64,000 bases of DNA, from positions 54,809 to 118,808 of the forward strand of contig CAKSHM010000007.1 of assembly GCA_934457415.1 (NCBI GenBank). The letters run 5' to 3'. Below, piece by piece: positions 54,541 through 62,289 of the stretch; position 1 is the first letter of the stretch; every line of letters starts with the position of its first letter. Source of the stretch: an uncultured Eubacteriales bacterium (GTDB lineage Bacteria > Bacillota > Clostridia > Oscillospirales > Acutalibacteraceae). The notes beneath the pieces are model-generated. The model was given only the letters and a program-made list of their open reading frames with translations, was not told where the DNA came from and searched no databases. Made by a program: the position numbers and the translations under genes.

Positions 54541-55271
54541 TTTTCACCTCTTAAAAATTTAAAAAGCTCGTGCCTGATTACATTTTCGTCCGCGTCTGCA
54601 CAGTCAAGAGTAAAAAAACTTTCTTTATCGCGAAAATCCGTAAGATAATGCGCGTCTGAGCTTACTATCGTTTTCTTATCCGATAAGCCGTATTTCAAAG
54701 TATAATCCTCAATATTCCGAGAAAGATTATATTCCACAAAATCAAAAGCGGGACTTTCGGGCATTGCGCCCAAAACCGATATAATTCCGTTAGCCTGTCT
54801 GTCGATATGCGCAGGATAGCAAATTCCGCCGAATCTTTTTACAAGTTTATCAGCGGCTGACAAATCCAAAACCGTGGCATTAGGCAAGAGGTTTTCTTCG
54901 GTTCCTATAATATTGTCGGCTTTATCGTAAATAAGCTGTTCGCCGAATATCTCGGTACGGTTTTTTATCTTCACTCTGTTTTTATCGACCGACTCTGAAA
55001 AATCAAGAGCGTCTTCAAGAGCTTCAAACAAACAAATCATATGGATATCCTCGGCGGTTGTAAGCTCCATTCCTGCAATCGGAACAATTCCGAAATTCCT
55101 TGCAGCCTCAAAAAAAGCAGGACAGTTTTTACATGTATTATGGTCTGTAAGAGCAGCAATATCCAATCCGCAAAGGGAAACCATTCCGGCTATGTTATTC
55201 GGCGTGTTTTCATTGTCGGCGCATGGAGATAGACAGGAATGGATATGAAGATCATAATAATAATTCTTCAT
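54537..55271 (-). CDS. PHP-domain metal-dependent phosphoesterase
   Basis: A 244-residue PHP protein. LHIHSCLSPC (His-x-His), ALTDHNTCKN (the DH pair), GMELTTAEDIHMICLF, CYPAHIDR and SSDAHYL supply the metal ligands of the PHP active site, as in RNase AM/YciV and polymerase X PHP domains. Its role within the hydrogenase operon is unknown; nucleotide or phosphoprotein hydrolysis is plausible. Overlaps both neighbours by 4 bases. Confidence 0.87.
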   Translation of the reverse strand: MKNYYYDLHIHSCLSPCADNENTPNNIAGMVSLCGLDIAALTDHNTCKNCPAFFEAARNFGIVPIAGMELTTAEDIHMICLFEALEDALDFSESVDKNRVKIKNRTEIFGEQLIYDKADNIIGTEENLLPNATVLDLSAADKLVKRFGGICYPAHIDRQANGIISVLGAMPESPAFDFVEYNLSRNIEDYTLKYGLSDKKTIVSSDAHYLTDFRDKESFFTLDCADADENVIRHELFKFLRGEK

Positions 55272-55594
55272 AGCATTTTACTTAATTCCACTGCGGTTTC
55301 ATAAGTCGGCAGGTTAGATAAAATAACGTTTATCCGCTTTTCCTTTACAACATTTAAAACATCGTCTTCAAGATTTACGCCCTCGGCTAAAATGATACAG
55401 GAAACATCCGCAAGCGCTGCTACAGCCGCGGTATTGATATTCGACATAATTGTAATCCAAGCGTCGTTCTCTTTGGCCCTGCCCATAACCCAGCTTAAAA
55501 GATCGCCTATATAAACGCCCTCTATTCTCCGCTGAGGCTCTGCGATATTAAGAGCAAAAAAGCCAGTTTTTTTTGCAAGTTCATTAACTGTCAA
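55268..55594 (-). CDS. DRTGG-domain protein (first copy)
   Basis: A 108-residue protein with a DRTGG-like fold: YIGDLLSWVMGRAKENDAWI, then ITIMSNINTAAVAALADVSC and IILAEGV. DRTGG domains occur in HprK/P N termini and in regulatory proteins and may bind nucleotides. A second, related protein is encoded at 57315-57668 in the same operon. Overlaps its neighbours by 4 bases. Confidence 0.8.
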   Translation of the reverse strand: MTVNELAKKTGFFALNIAEPQRRIEGVYIGDLLSWVMGRAKENDAWITIMSNINTAAVAALADVSCIILAEGVNLEDDVLNVVKEKRINVILSNLPTYETAVELSKML

Positions 55595-56865
55595 TTTTCA
55601 TCGCTCCCCTTTTCGCTTTTATAATACCTTCTGATAATACAGCTTTCTATATCGGCAGTATTCTTCGCGACATCCTCGGCAAAAGCTCTGCATGTAGGCG
55701 CTCCGCAGGAGCCGCAGTCAATACCCGGAAGAGTTTCCTTGATTTTTTGAATATCCGCCATCATTCGCATTGACTCCGCCATAGTAGAACCTAATTGAGT
55801 TATCGGGTGATACATAGGTAATGAATCAAACAAATAAGATTCGGGAATATATTCAAGCTCTTCTTTGGTAAGAGTATTCTGAGACACGGGAAGATAGCGC
55901 CTTAAAGTCTGAATTCTGGCCTTTGCGATAAATGGATTTTGCATCGTAAGCACTCCGCCGACACAGCCGCCCGTACAGGCATTAAGCTCGATAAATTCAA
56001 GCGGCGGAATATTTCCGTTTTCAATCTGATCCAAAACATGTATAACATTATCTATACCGTCCGCGGCAAGATAGCTTTCATTCAGTATTGCCGACGCCTC
56101 ACCGCCTGTCCTCGCCCAGCCGAGACCGATCATTCCCGATTCGGAAAGAGTTTTGATATCGTTATCTCCATGCATTTCGCTTATCAGCATAAAATATACG
56201 TCGCTGATAGAAACTGCCTCATCAATAAGACTTTTATAGTCTCCGAATCCGTTTTTTATGTAACTGACTTTGGCAGGACACGGAGAAATGAAGCAAACTC
56301 CTATTTCTTCGTCCTTAAGCTTAGGATTTTTTCTTTTAGCCCGTTCTCTTGCGAGCCTTGCGGCCACCTCCATGGGAGGAAGCATATGAATTATATTGTC
56401 GTTAAGCGAAGGAAATCTCAGTCCTATAAGTCTTACCACAACGGGACAAGCCGAGCTTATCGCAGGCTTTTTAACACCCGCGGTTTTTAAATACTGTCTT
56501 GTATAAGCCGAAACAAGCTCCGCAGCCTTTGAAACCTCAAAAACATCGTCAAAGCCGATTCTTAAAAGCCCGTCCAAAACATAGTCAATGTCCTCAAGAT
56601 TATCAAACTGCCCGTAAAGAGTAGGTGCGGGCAACGCTATTTTCCACTTAAACCGCTCCATGCTTTTAAGACTTCCGCAAACGGCTTTTTTAGCCTTCTG
56701 CGGACAGACTCTTATACATTCTCCGCAGTCTATACATCTGTTTGGGTCTATCGCTGCATGGCCGTGTCTTATCCTTATCGCTTCTGTAGGACAGTGCTTC
56801 AGGCATGTTGTGCAACCGTTGCATCTTGATTCGTCAAGGAAAACAGAATGCTCATAGTTATGCAT
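55591..56865 (-). CDS. [FeFe] hydrogenase-like Fe-S protein with degenerate H-cluster domain
   Basis: A 424-residue protein. Two [4Fe-4S] motifs (CNGCTTCLKHCP, CIDCGECIRVCP) precede a hydrogenase large-subunit-like domain. There the three H-cluster loops read SSACPVVVRL, ISPCPAKV and NACTGGCVGG, so four Cys are kept but the Lys/Glu and second Cys of the catalytic motifs are not. A Fe-S domain (IDCGSCGAPTCRAFAEDV) closes the protein. It probably senses H2 or redox state, or acts as an electron carrier, not as a hydrogenase. It overlaps the DRTGG gene by 4 bases. Confidence 0.85.
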   Translation of the reverse strand: MHNYEHSVFLDESRCNGCTTCLKHCPTEAIRIRHGHAAIDPNRCIDCGECIRVCPQKAKKAVCGSLKSMERFKWKIALPAPTLYGQFDNLEDIDYVLDGLLRIGFDDVFEVSKAAELVSAYTRQYLKTAGVKKPAISSACPVVVRLIGLRFPSLNDNIIHMLPPMEVAARLARERAKRKNPKLKDEEIGVCFISPCPAKVSYIKNGFGDYKSLIDEAVSISDVYFMLISEMHGDNDIKTLSESGMIGLGWARTGGEASAILNESYLAADGIDNVIHVLDQIENGNIPPLEFIELNACTGGCVGGVLTMQNPFIAKARIQTLRRYLPVSQNTLTKEELEYIPESYLFDSLPMYHPITQLGSTMAESMRMMADIQKIKETLPGIDCGSCGAPTCRAFAEDVAKNTADIESCIIRRYYKSEKGSDEN

Positions 56866-56886
56866 AAAATCACCTTAAATAATTAC

Positions 56887-57318
56887 TCACTGATGCGGAA
56901 TATTCACTTCCATTGTAACCGTAGTCCCGACTCCGAGCTTAGATTTAATATCCATGCTGTCCGAGTATCTTTTCATATTCGGAAGACCCATTCCGGCGCC
57001 GAAGCCTAATGACCTTATTCTGTCCGGAGCAGTGGAAAAGCCCTCCTGCATAGCCTGTTCGATATCTTTTATTCCGGGGCCGTGGTCCGTAAGAATAATC
57101 TTGATACGGTTTTCATTCACCCTGACCGACGCTTCACCGCCGCCCGCGTGAATAACCATATTGATTTCTCCCTCATACATTGCAATCGATACCCGTCTTA
57201 TGACCTCAGGCGGAATTCCGAGCTGTCTTAAATTTTTCTTGACCTGCACCGAAGCCTGACCGGCGGAAGTAAAATCCTCTCCGTCTACAATAAAATCAAA
57301 AACAAGCTCTTCACTCAT
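56887..57318 (-). CDS. RsbW-like GHKL ATPase (anti-sigma/serine kinase type), hydrogenase operon
   Basis: A 143-residue Bergerat-fold ATPase. The N box (SIAMYEGEINMVIHAGG), G1 (LTDHGPGI) and G2 (GFGAGMGLPNMKRYS) resemble the SpoIIAB/RsbW serine kinase family. It overlaps the DRTGG gene by 4 bases. With the second GHKL protein and the PHP phosphatase it could form a phosphorylation switch tied to the Fe-S protein. The target is unknown. Confidence 0.85.
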   Translation of the reverse strand: MSEELVFDFIVDGEDFTSAGQASVQVKKNLRQLGIPPEVIRRVSIAMYEGEINMVIHAGGGEASVRVNENRIKIILTDHGPGIKDIEQAMQEGFSTAPDRIRSLGFGAGMGLPNMKRYSDSMDIKSKLGVGTTVTMEVNIPHQ

Positions 57319-57668
57319 TTTCTTACCTTATTTCCGACAAGCCCGTTTGCATATAAAAGACCGCATGCCTCATACATTCTTTTATCAGTCGCCATAATAA
57401 CAATTCCTGCGTCTCTTGCAAGCTCAAGCATTTCTTCATTTGGCATTTTTGAGCGGACAAATACAATACATATCATATCCATCATTTCAGCTGTTCTTAT
57501 AACCTGAGAATTTACAAGACCCGTAAGCAAAACAGCCTGATCCTTAACATAGGCCAAAACATCGCTCATAAGGTCGCAGCCGCAGGCGGAATAAACATGC
57601 CGTCCGACATTTTCTTCACAGCAAAGTACATTCGCGTCAAGCAGCTCGCGCATAGTGCTTATTTTCAT
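57315..57668 (-). CDS. DRTGG-domain protein (second copy)
   Basis: A 117-residue protein with GRHVYSACGCDLMSDVLAYV, then LLTGLVNSQVIRTAEMMDMI and IVIMATDKRMYEACGLLY. It is the same fold as the protein at 55268-55594 but clearly diverged. The CGCDLM segment contains a Cys pair that is absent from the other copy. Lies between hydC and the RsbW-like gene. Confidence 0.8.
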   Translation of the reverse strand: MKISTMRELLDANVLCCEENVGRHVYSACGCDLMSDVLAYVKDQAVLLTGLVNSQVIRTAEMMDMICIVFVRSKMPNEEMLELARDAGIVIMATDKRMYEACGLLYANGLVGNKVRK

Positions 57669-57695
57669 ACAGACCGTTCCTTTTAAAAAATTATA

Positions 57696-58193
57696 TCAGT
57701 CGGCATACTTTTCAAGTATTCCGTCAACATCATCGGCAGTAAGGCGGCCGTAAACATCATCGTTTACGGTAAGAACCGGAGCAAGTCCGCATGCTCCTAT
57801 ACAGCGACATGCCGTAAGTGAAAACTTTCCGTCGGCAGTACATTCGTCAGCACCGATTCCGAGCTTTTCGGAAAGCTTATCGAATATCTCGCCCGAGCCC
57901 TTGACATAGCATGCCGTTCCGAGACATACCGAAATGTTGTACTTCCCCTTAGGAGACAGAGAAAACTGCGCATAGAAGGTTGAAACACCGTAAACCTTTT
58001 CAAGCGGTACTTCCATACCCTCGGCTATCTTTTCCTGAACCTCTAACGGAAGATAACCGTAGATATCCTGCGCCTTCTGCATAACTACCATAAGGTTGCT
58101 CTTATCATGCTTGTTTTCTTCTATAGCCTGCATGAGCTGAACTTCCTGCTCGGCAGTTCCCCTGAAAGGAAGTCTGCTGATTTTTTTCTTCAT
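57696..58193 (-). CDS. hydC: NADH-linked hydrogenase subunit HydC (NuoE-like)
   Basis: A 165-residue NuoE-type thioredoxin-fold [2Fe-2S] protein. LPLEVQEKIAEGMEVPLEKV, VSTFYAQFS, CLGTACYVKGSGEI and LTACRCIGACGLAPV carry the four Cys ligands. It passes electrons into HydB. It is the first gene of the operon. I start at ATG 58191-58193 because GAGGAGG is 9 bases upstream, rather than at a TTG two codons earlier. Confidence 0.95.
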   Translation of the reverse strand: MKKKISRLPFRGTAEQEVQLMQAIEENKHDKSNLMVVMQKAQDIYGYLPLEVQEKIAEGMEVPLEKVYGVSTFYAQFSLSPKGKYNISVCLGTACYVKGSGEIFDKLSEKLGIGADECTADGKFSLTACRCIGACGLAPVLTVNDDVYGRLTADDVDGILEKYAD

Positions 58194-58301
58194 TAACAAA
58201 ATCCTCCTCTGAAATAATGTGTATTGATACGCCTACCATAAAAAATCCGCATAATAAAGCTTCTCGCGGTATATAATAATATGCGTAATACATACTTTAT
58301 T

Positions 58302-58310
58302 ATTATATCA
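58302..58310 (-). promoter_or_regulatory. extended -10 promoter of the hydrogenase operon
   Basis: TGATATAAT on the minus strand (TATAAT at 58302-58307), about 108 bases upstream of hydC, without a good -35. The long leader (58194-58301) holds imperfect A+T-rich inverted repeats but nothing I recognise. Confidence 0.5.
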
Positions 58311-58412
58311 TAAGAAGTAATTCTTGAAAAGTCTTTTTTTGTCGATTTTTTAAACAAAATAAAATTTTATTATTATAAAAACCGCCCAAGATAAAAAAAA
58401 TTAAAAAAAGAC

Positions 58413-58441
58413 TTGATTTTTCTTTATCCATAGTGTATACT
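58413..58441 (+). promoter_or_regulatory. promoter of tRNA-fMet
   Basis: TTGATT (58413-58418), 17-base spacer, TATACT (58436-58441), 26 bases before the mature 5' end. Confidence 0.8.
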
Positions 58442-58467
58442 GTATAAGCGCTCAAAAAAATAAATAT

Positions 58468-58543
<76 letters not shown>

Positions 58544-58545
58544 TG

Positions 58546-58575
58546 AAAAACCGCTAAATTTAGCGGTTTTTCTTA
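58546..58575 (+). terminator. terminator of tRNA-fMet
   Basis: Perfect palindrome with 13-bp arms (58546-58558 with 58559-58571), then TCTTATTT. Confidence 0.9.
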
Positions 58576-58610
58576 TTTATGTTTTAAATCATTTGCGGTA
58601 AAAAAGTCCG

Positions 58611-58630
58611 TTTGGCCAATTTTTGGCCAA
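58611..58630. repeat. paired TTTGGCCAA direct repeat
   Basis: Two copies of TTTGGCCAA, 58611-58619 and 58622-58630, 2 bases apart, each containing the palindrome TTGGCCAA. They lie 68 bases after the tRNA, at the start of the accessory region. They could be a protein-binding or integration site. Nothing else was seen between the tRNA terminator and the next hairpin. Confidence 0.4.
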
Positions 58631-58649
58631 CGCTGATAAAAATATACTA

Positions 58650-58679
58650 TAAAAAATAAAGAGTCTCAAGCTGAGACTC
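58650..58679 (-). terminator. terminator downstream of the antitoxin gene
   Basis: 8-bp stem GAGTCTCA/TGAGACTC (58661-58668 with 58672-58679), followed by TTTATTTTTTATAG on the minus strand. Confidence 0.8.
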
Positions 58680-58825
58680 AAATAATATTTCCTTTTCTAT
58701 TCCTTAAAAAATATTCGGTTAGAAAAGCTGTAATATTCATAAAATCGATTGCAATGCTAAGAAATAATTTTCGACCTTCATTACAAAGCGTTTTTTATTT
58801 AATAATACATTTATACAAGCGTTTG

Positions 58826-59050
58826 TTAAAGCTTACATATTTTATTAAGCCGCTCTTCCTTAATCTCCTCAAGTGTCATATCAGCAGGAACTGCACAAAA
58901 AAGAGATTTCGCAATATCTGCTCTTTTTTGGAAAGGATTAGATAATTTCGAAATTATTCTCCTGTTCTTAGTAATATAAATATCTTCTGTTGCAGAAAGT
59001 AATAAATATTTACTTAAAAGTGTTTTTAACTCTGTTATGGTTATTGTCAT
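58826..59050 (-). CDS. Phd/YefM-like antitoxin, no partner toxin found
   Basis: A 74-residue protein. The N terminus MTITITELKTLLSKYLLL, then EDIYITKNRRIISKLSNP, is the Phd/YefM fold that binds operator DNA; the C-terminal half (DMTLEEIKEERLNKI) is the toxin-binding tail. Usually a toxin gene follows directly, but the 147 bases between its stop and the terminator contain only very short frames (for example a 20-codon ATG frame). It is either an orphan or the toxin has decayed. Preceded by GGAAGGAG. Confidence 0.85.
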   Translation of the reverse strand: MTITITELKTLLSKYLLLSATEDIYITKNRRIISKLSNPFQKRADIAKSLFCAVPADMTLEEIKEERLNKICKL

Positions 59051-59195
59051 TGTACAGTCTCCTTCCTTGTTTCATTTTATAAGAGAATTATAATATAAAA
59101 TTCACATATTTTGTTCTAGCAATAAAATCTCACTTTTTTCATAAGAATATAAATATGCTTTTTATTTAAAAAAAATATTTTAGCTTGCTATATAT

Positions 59196-59239
59196 AATCA
59201 AAGCTGTAATTCTTCAGAATGGCAGCTTTGATTTTTTAC
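59196..59239. terminator. hairpin downstream of the 303-residue unknown gene
   Basis: 11-bp stem AATCAAAGCTG/CAGCTTTGATT (59196-59206 with 59223-59233). The longer T-run (TTTTTT) is on the plus strand; on the minus strand only TTATATATA follows. Confidence 0.6.
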
Positions 59240-60147
59240 ATATCTATTTTAATACCGCATACAAAAGTATGGTTGCAGCTTGTATCTCTAATAAAAAATC
59301 TGGCATAATCTCCGGTTTTTAAAAGGTCGACAGCATATTGAATGCTGAATTTAAAATCTGAAAGTCTAAGATCATCAAATGCTTTAGTTGCTGTAAAATT
59401 AAGAAGACTTCTCCAAAAGTCAATGGTATTCACATCCAAAGCCCTTTTTAAATAATTGATAGATTCTTTGTCTAAAAATGAATTCGGATGTTTTTCGGCA
59501 AAATAGATAAATATATTCTTGTCTACTTTACCTCGCTTCTTTTTATCAATCAGTAACGGTGCTATCTCTTTTTGCCTTAAAAAATAGTCATTTGTTTTTT
59601 CGTATCTTTTTGCTAAAGAATAAAACTGTGCAGAAGTCGAAAAAGAATAGTTTCTGTTTTTTGAATTGATAATATCCTGAGTGGATATTTTCCCTAATTG
59701 CCAATCCCAATAGTCATTTGCAAAGTCTTGTGAAATAACGGCTTTAGGTCTCCCCTTGCCGTTTGCAAGCTGCGATGCAGCAACAGCACGCAATACCGCA
59801 ATAACTCCTGAATTCGGTCCGGTATAAATAAGCATTTCTTCATTTTGGCTGTACCTATTGAAAGTAAATGTAGAGATATCAGGTTCATCTTTTATAATTA
59901 AACCGATACCCTTTTCCAATAGCTCTGCTACTTCCAATAAAGAAAATTTCAGCAGCAAATCGGCAAATGTTTCGCAAAACAGGACGGCGCCGATTCTGGC
60001 ATCAGGATTAACCTCATATTTCAGCAATTCATTTTTTATCTGTTCGCCAAACGGGAAAAATAAAAATTCATCTTTTTCTCCTTTAGCCTGAATTATTCTT
60101 TCTTCAAGCTTTTTGCATTCTGCTATTTTGTAAAATTTTAAATTCAT
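59236..60147 (-). CDS. hypothetical protein, 303 residues
   Basis: I do not recognise this protein. It is soluble, with no signal or transmembrane helix. The N-terminal half looks alpha/beta (GEKDEFLFFPFGEQI, ARIGAVLFCETFADLLLKF, MLIYTGPNSGVIAVLRAVAA). The C-terminal half is helical and basic, and a closing segment has Cys/His (TSCNHTFVCGI). A consensus promoter at 60163-60191 leaves a leader of only about 9 bases, with GGTGAT as Shine-Dalgarno. It lies between the antitoxin and the excisionase-like gene in the accessory region and may be a cargo gene of the element. Confidence 0.75.
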   Translation of the reverse strand: MNLKFYKIAECKKLEERIIQAKGEKDEFLFFPFGEQIKNELLKYEVNPDARIGAVLFCETFADLLLKFSLLEVAELLEKGIGLIIKDEPDISTFTFNRYSQNEEMLIYTGPNSGVIAVLRAVAASQLANGKGRPKAVISQDFANDYWDWQLGKISTQDIINSKNRNYSFSTSAQFYSLAKRYEKTNDYFLRQKEIAPLLIDKKKRGKVDKNIFIYFAEKHPNSFLDKESINYLKRALDVNTIDFWRSLLNFTATKAFDDLRLSDFKFSIQYAVDLLKTGDYARFFIRDTSCNHTFVCGIKIDM

Positions 60148-60162
60148 TTTATCACCATTTAG

Positions 60163-60191
60163 ATTTTAACACTTTTTATTTAGTTTGTCAA
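60163..60191 (-). promoter_or_regulatory. promoter of the 303-residue unknown gene
   Basis: TTGACA (60186-60191), 17-base spacer, TAAAAT (60163-60168) on the minus strand, divergent from the excisionase promoter. Confidence 0.85.
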
Positions 60192-60224
60192 TAAAATTAT
60201 TATAATAAAATAATAATATTTTAC

Positions 60225-60253
60225 TTGACAAAATTAAAATTGTATTATATAAT
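60225..60253 (+). promoter_or_regulatory. consensus promoter of the excisionase-integrase transcript
   Basis: TTGACA (60225-60230), 17-base spacer, TATAAT (60248-60253): a perfect sigmaA promoter. Confidence 0.9.
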
Positions 60254-60259
60254 AAAAAA

Positions 60260-60452
60260 TGCCTTAAGAAAACAGGATGTGCACCTTGAAAACTTAATAG
60301 CGGCGGATACCTCCCCTACAGACTGTGCGATGATATGAGCCGGTCAGTTTTGGTAACGTGAGCGTCTCACAGGAACAGGCCGTGCAATAAGAATTCTTAT
60401 GAATCTCTTTTCCAAAAAGAAAAATACAGAAAGGAAGGAAGTGCTTATATAT
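60260..60452 (+). other. long leader with direct repeats upstream of the excisionase-like gene
   Basis: About 190 bases from the probable transcript start to the ATG, G+C-richer than its surroundings from 60300 to 60385. It holds two 14-base direct repeats, ACAGACTGTGCGAT (60318-60331) and ACAGGCCGTGCAAT (60375-60388), 57 bases apart, and a GTGAG/CTCAC hairpin (60358-60362 with 60366-60370). It could hold integrase arm-binding sites or a structured RNA. With the two promoters it accounts for the 305-base gap. Confidence 0.5.
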
Positions 60453-60755
60453 ATGATGCTTAGAACAATTCCTCAATTCGTCAGGATTGTTAAAGAAAAA
60501 GATAACGAATCAGCTATTAACGAATCATTGGTCCGCAGACTGGTAAATGAAGGTGTTATTCCCTCAATAAAGCAAGGAAATAGAAGAATTTTAGACGTAG
60601 ATACATCATTTACAGCCCTTGAAAAAATGATAAATGATTCAAATAGATTCACTTCGGAAATTAAAACCGTTAAGACAGACACAACGCCGAATGCTTACAG
60701 CTTAAATCAGTACGAACGTGCACAAGCAAAGATACCGAAAATAAATATTGCTTAA
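60453..60755 (+). CDS. excisionase-like HTH protein (DUF6462-like)
   Basis: A 100-residue protein. MMLRTIPQFVRIVKEKD, then VRRLVNEGVIPSIKQGNRRI, is the winged helix-turn-helix typical of Xis/MerR-like recombination directionality factors; it resembles the small DUF6462 proteins encoded before integrases of gut Firmicutes elements. I start at ATG 60453 because AAGGAAGG lies about 14 bases upstream; the longer frame from 60399 has no Shine-Dalgarno. It is followed 88 bases later by the recombinase. Confidence 0.75.
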   Translation: MMLRTIPQFVRIVKEKDNESAINESLVRRLVNEGVIPSIKQGNRRILDVDTSFTALEKMINDSNRFTSEIKTVKTDTTPNAYSLNQYERAQAKIPKINIA

Positions 60756-60843
60756 AGCAAAACAAAAGTATAAATTTAAAAAATCTTTCCCATTTAAAAA
60801 ATGTGAAATTAAACATAGATAAAAAAAACAAGGAGGTTTATAT

Positions 60844-62282
60844 ATGAATTTAGCAACTGTAAAAATATCGAATTTCCAATATCGGGGAGAAAGAACATTC
60901 CGTTACAGAGCCCGAATTACAGACCGCAACGGTAAAAAAGTTAATTTCGAAAGAAAAGTAGTTATACCAAACGATTACAATACTTTAAATAAAGTTAAAA
61001 CCTTTTTAGAAACCAAAAAAGCCGAATTTATCAATGAACAAGGAAATTACTACAATCAATCCGAACGAAAATTAAAAGATATAATCGCCGAATACTTAGA
61101 GCAGGCAAGCAGTTCAGTATCAAGTGCGATAAACAATAAAAACGAATATGAAACAGGAAAGCGTATGCTTTCAATAAAGACCTATGAAACATATAAAGAT
61201 TATGCACCAAGAATTACAGCTGCTCTCGGAGATATAAAAATCAAAGATTTAACAGCTGTTCATATAGAAAATTTAAAATAGCGCTTTCAAAATCAGGTGT
61301 CAGAAATGATGCGCTGTTCTTGGCAACAAAAAAACTTCTTGAAAATTTTAAAAATATTAAAATGTCAAATAATCAACTTTCAAAAGAAATTCCTATAAAC
61401 CGTCACTCTCTTGTTAATTTACGTTCAGGCAAAAGAGTTTCGCTAAAAACAGCTAATAATGTTTCAAATTATTTTGGCGGCAAATTTGAAGATTTTTTTA
61501 AAGAGGAAATCAGTAAAAAAGGCTTATCTGCAAAAACCATAAATAATTATTGTGCATTTATATCTTCAGTATTTGAATGGGCAAAAAAAGCAAGGTATAT
61601 AAAAGATAATCCTTGCGAAAATGTTAAGAAATTCAGAGTCTGTAAGACAGAAAGAAAATCAATTGCAAACGAAGAAATGAAAATCTTTTTTAAATCACTT
61701 GAAAATAACGGAGATTTGCAATTTTTACTTCAAAACTATATATTGACTTTTACCGGTTGCAGACGAGGAGAAATGTTAGGACTAAGATTTAATTCTTTTG
61801 ACTCAAAACAAGGCACTTTAACATTTAAAGAATCCGTTCTTTATGAGAAAGAAGTAGGGTGTTATCTTTCCACTTTAAAAAACAGTGAAATGAGAACGAT
61901 AAAAATTTCAACTCAGCTGTGTGAAATTATAGAAAAATACAAAAATACCAAGAAAAATGATTATGATAAACACGGAATAAAATTTGATGACAGTTTAATG
62001 ATGTTTACAAATAAAACCGGTGGTTATCTTCATCCCGATACCTTTTGCGAAAGACTTAGAAAGTTCAAAACAAAATACGGTCTTAAAAACTCGGAAATAA
62101 AGCCGCTTAAATTACGTCACAATTATGCAACTCAATTACTGGAACAAGGAGAAAGCCCTTATGCAGTGGCAAAAGACATGGGACATTACTCCCCTACTAC
62201 GACTTTCAATTTTTATGCCGATGCAATTGAAATCGGAAAAAGAAAGAATTTAAGTCAATCATTATATAGTTTATATAAATAA
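60844..62282 (+). CDS. int: tyrosine recombinase (integrase), two frames joined by a possible -1 frameshift
   Basis: Frame 1 (60844-61281, 145 residues) holds the arm-binding and first core-binding part (RYRARITDRNGKK ... SIKTYETYKDYAPRITAALG). It stops at TAG 61279-61281. The -1 frame continues without a gap (IALSKSGVRND from 61278) to TAA 62280-62282. A shifted product would be about 479 residues. The catalytic part shows Arg (TGCRRGEMLGLRF), LKLRHNYATQLLEQG, DMGHYSPTTTFNFY (Tyr nucleophile). The box II His usually found three residues before Arg is Leu. An XRE-like HTH insert lies at about 61360-61490. It is either programmed frameshifting or a recent inactivating change. Confidence 0.85.
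61272..61315 (+). promoter_or_regulatory. candidate -1 programmed frameshift signal in int
   Basis: Slippery heptamer T TTA AAA at 61272-61278 in the correct phase, directly before the zero-frame TAG. Downstream a possible stem pairs AGCGC TTTC (61280-61288) with GAAA (61303-61306) and GCGCT (61311-61315) with a 4-base bulge. The spacer to the stem is 1 base, shorter than the usual 5-9. Confidence 0.5.
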
Positions 62283-62289
62283 AGAAAAA

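Noticed and set aside
58680..58825. Toxin gene partner of the Phd-like antitoxin
   Set aside because: Only frames of 20 codons or fewer exist, none resembling Doc, YoeB or PIN toxins.
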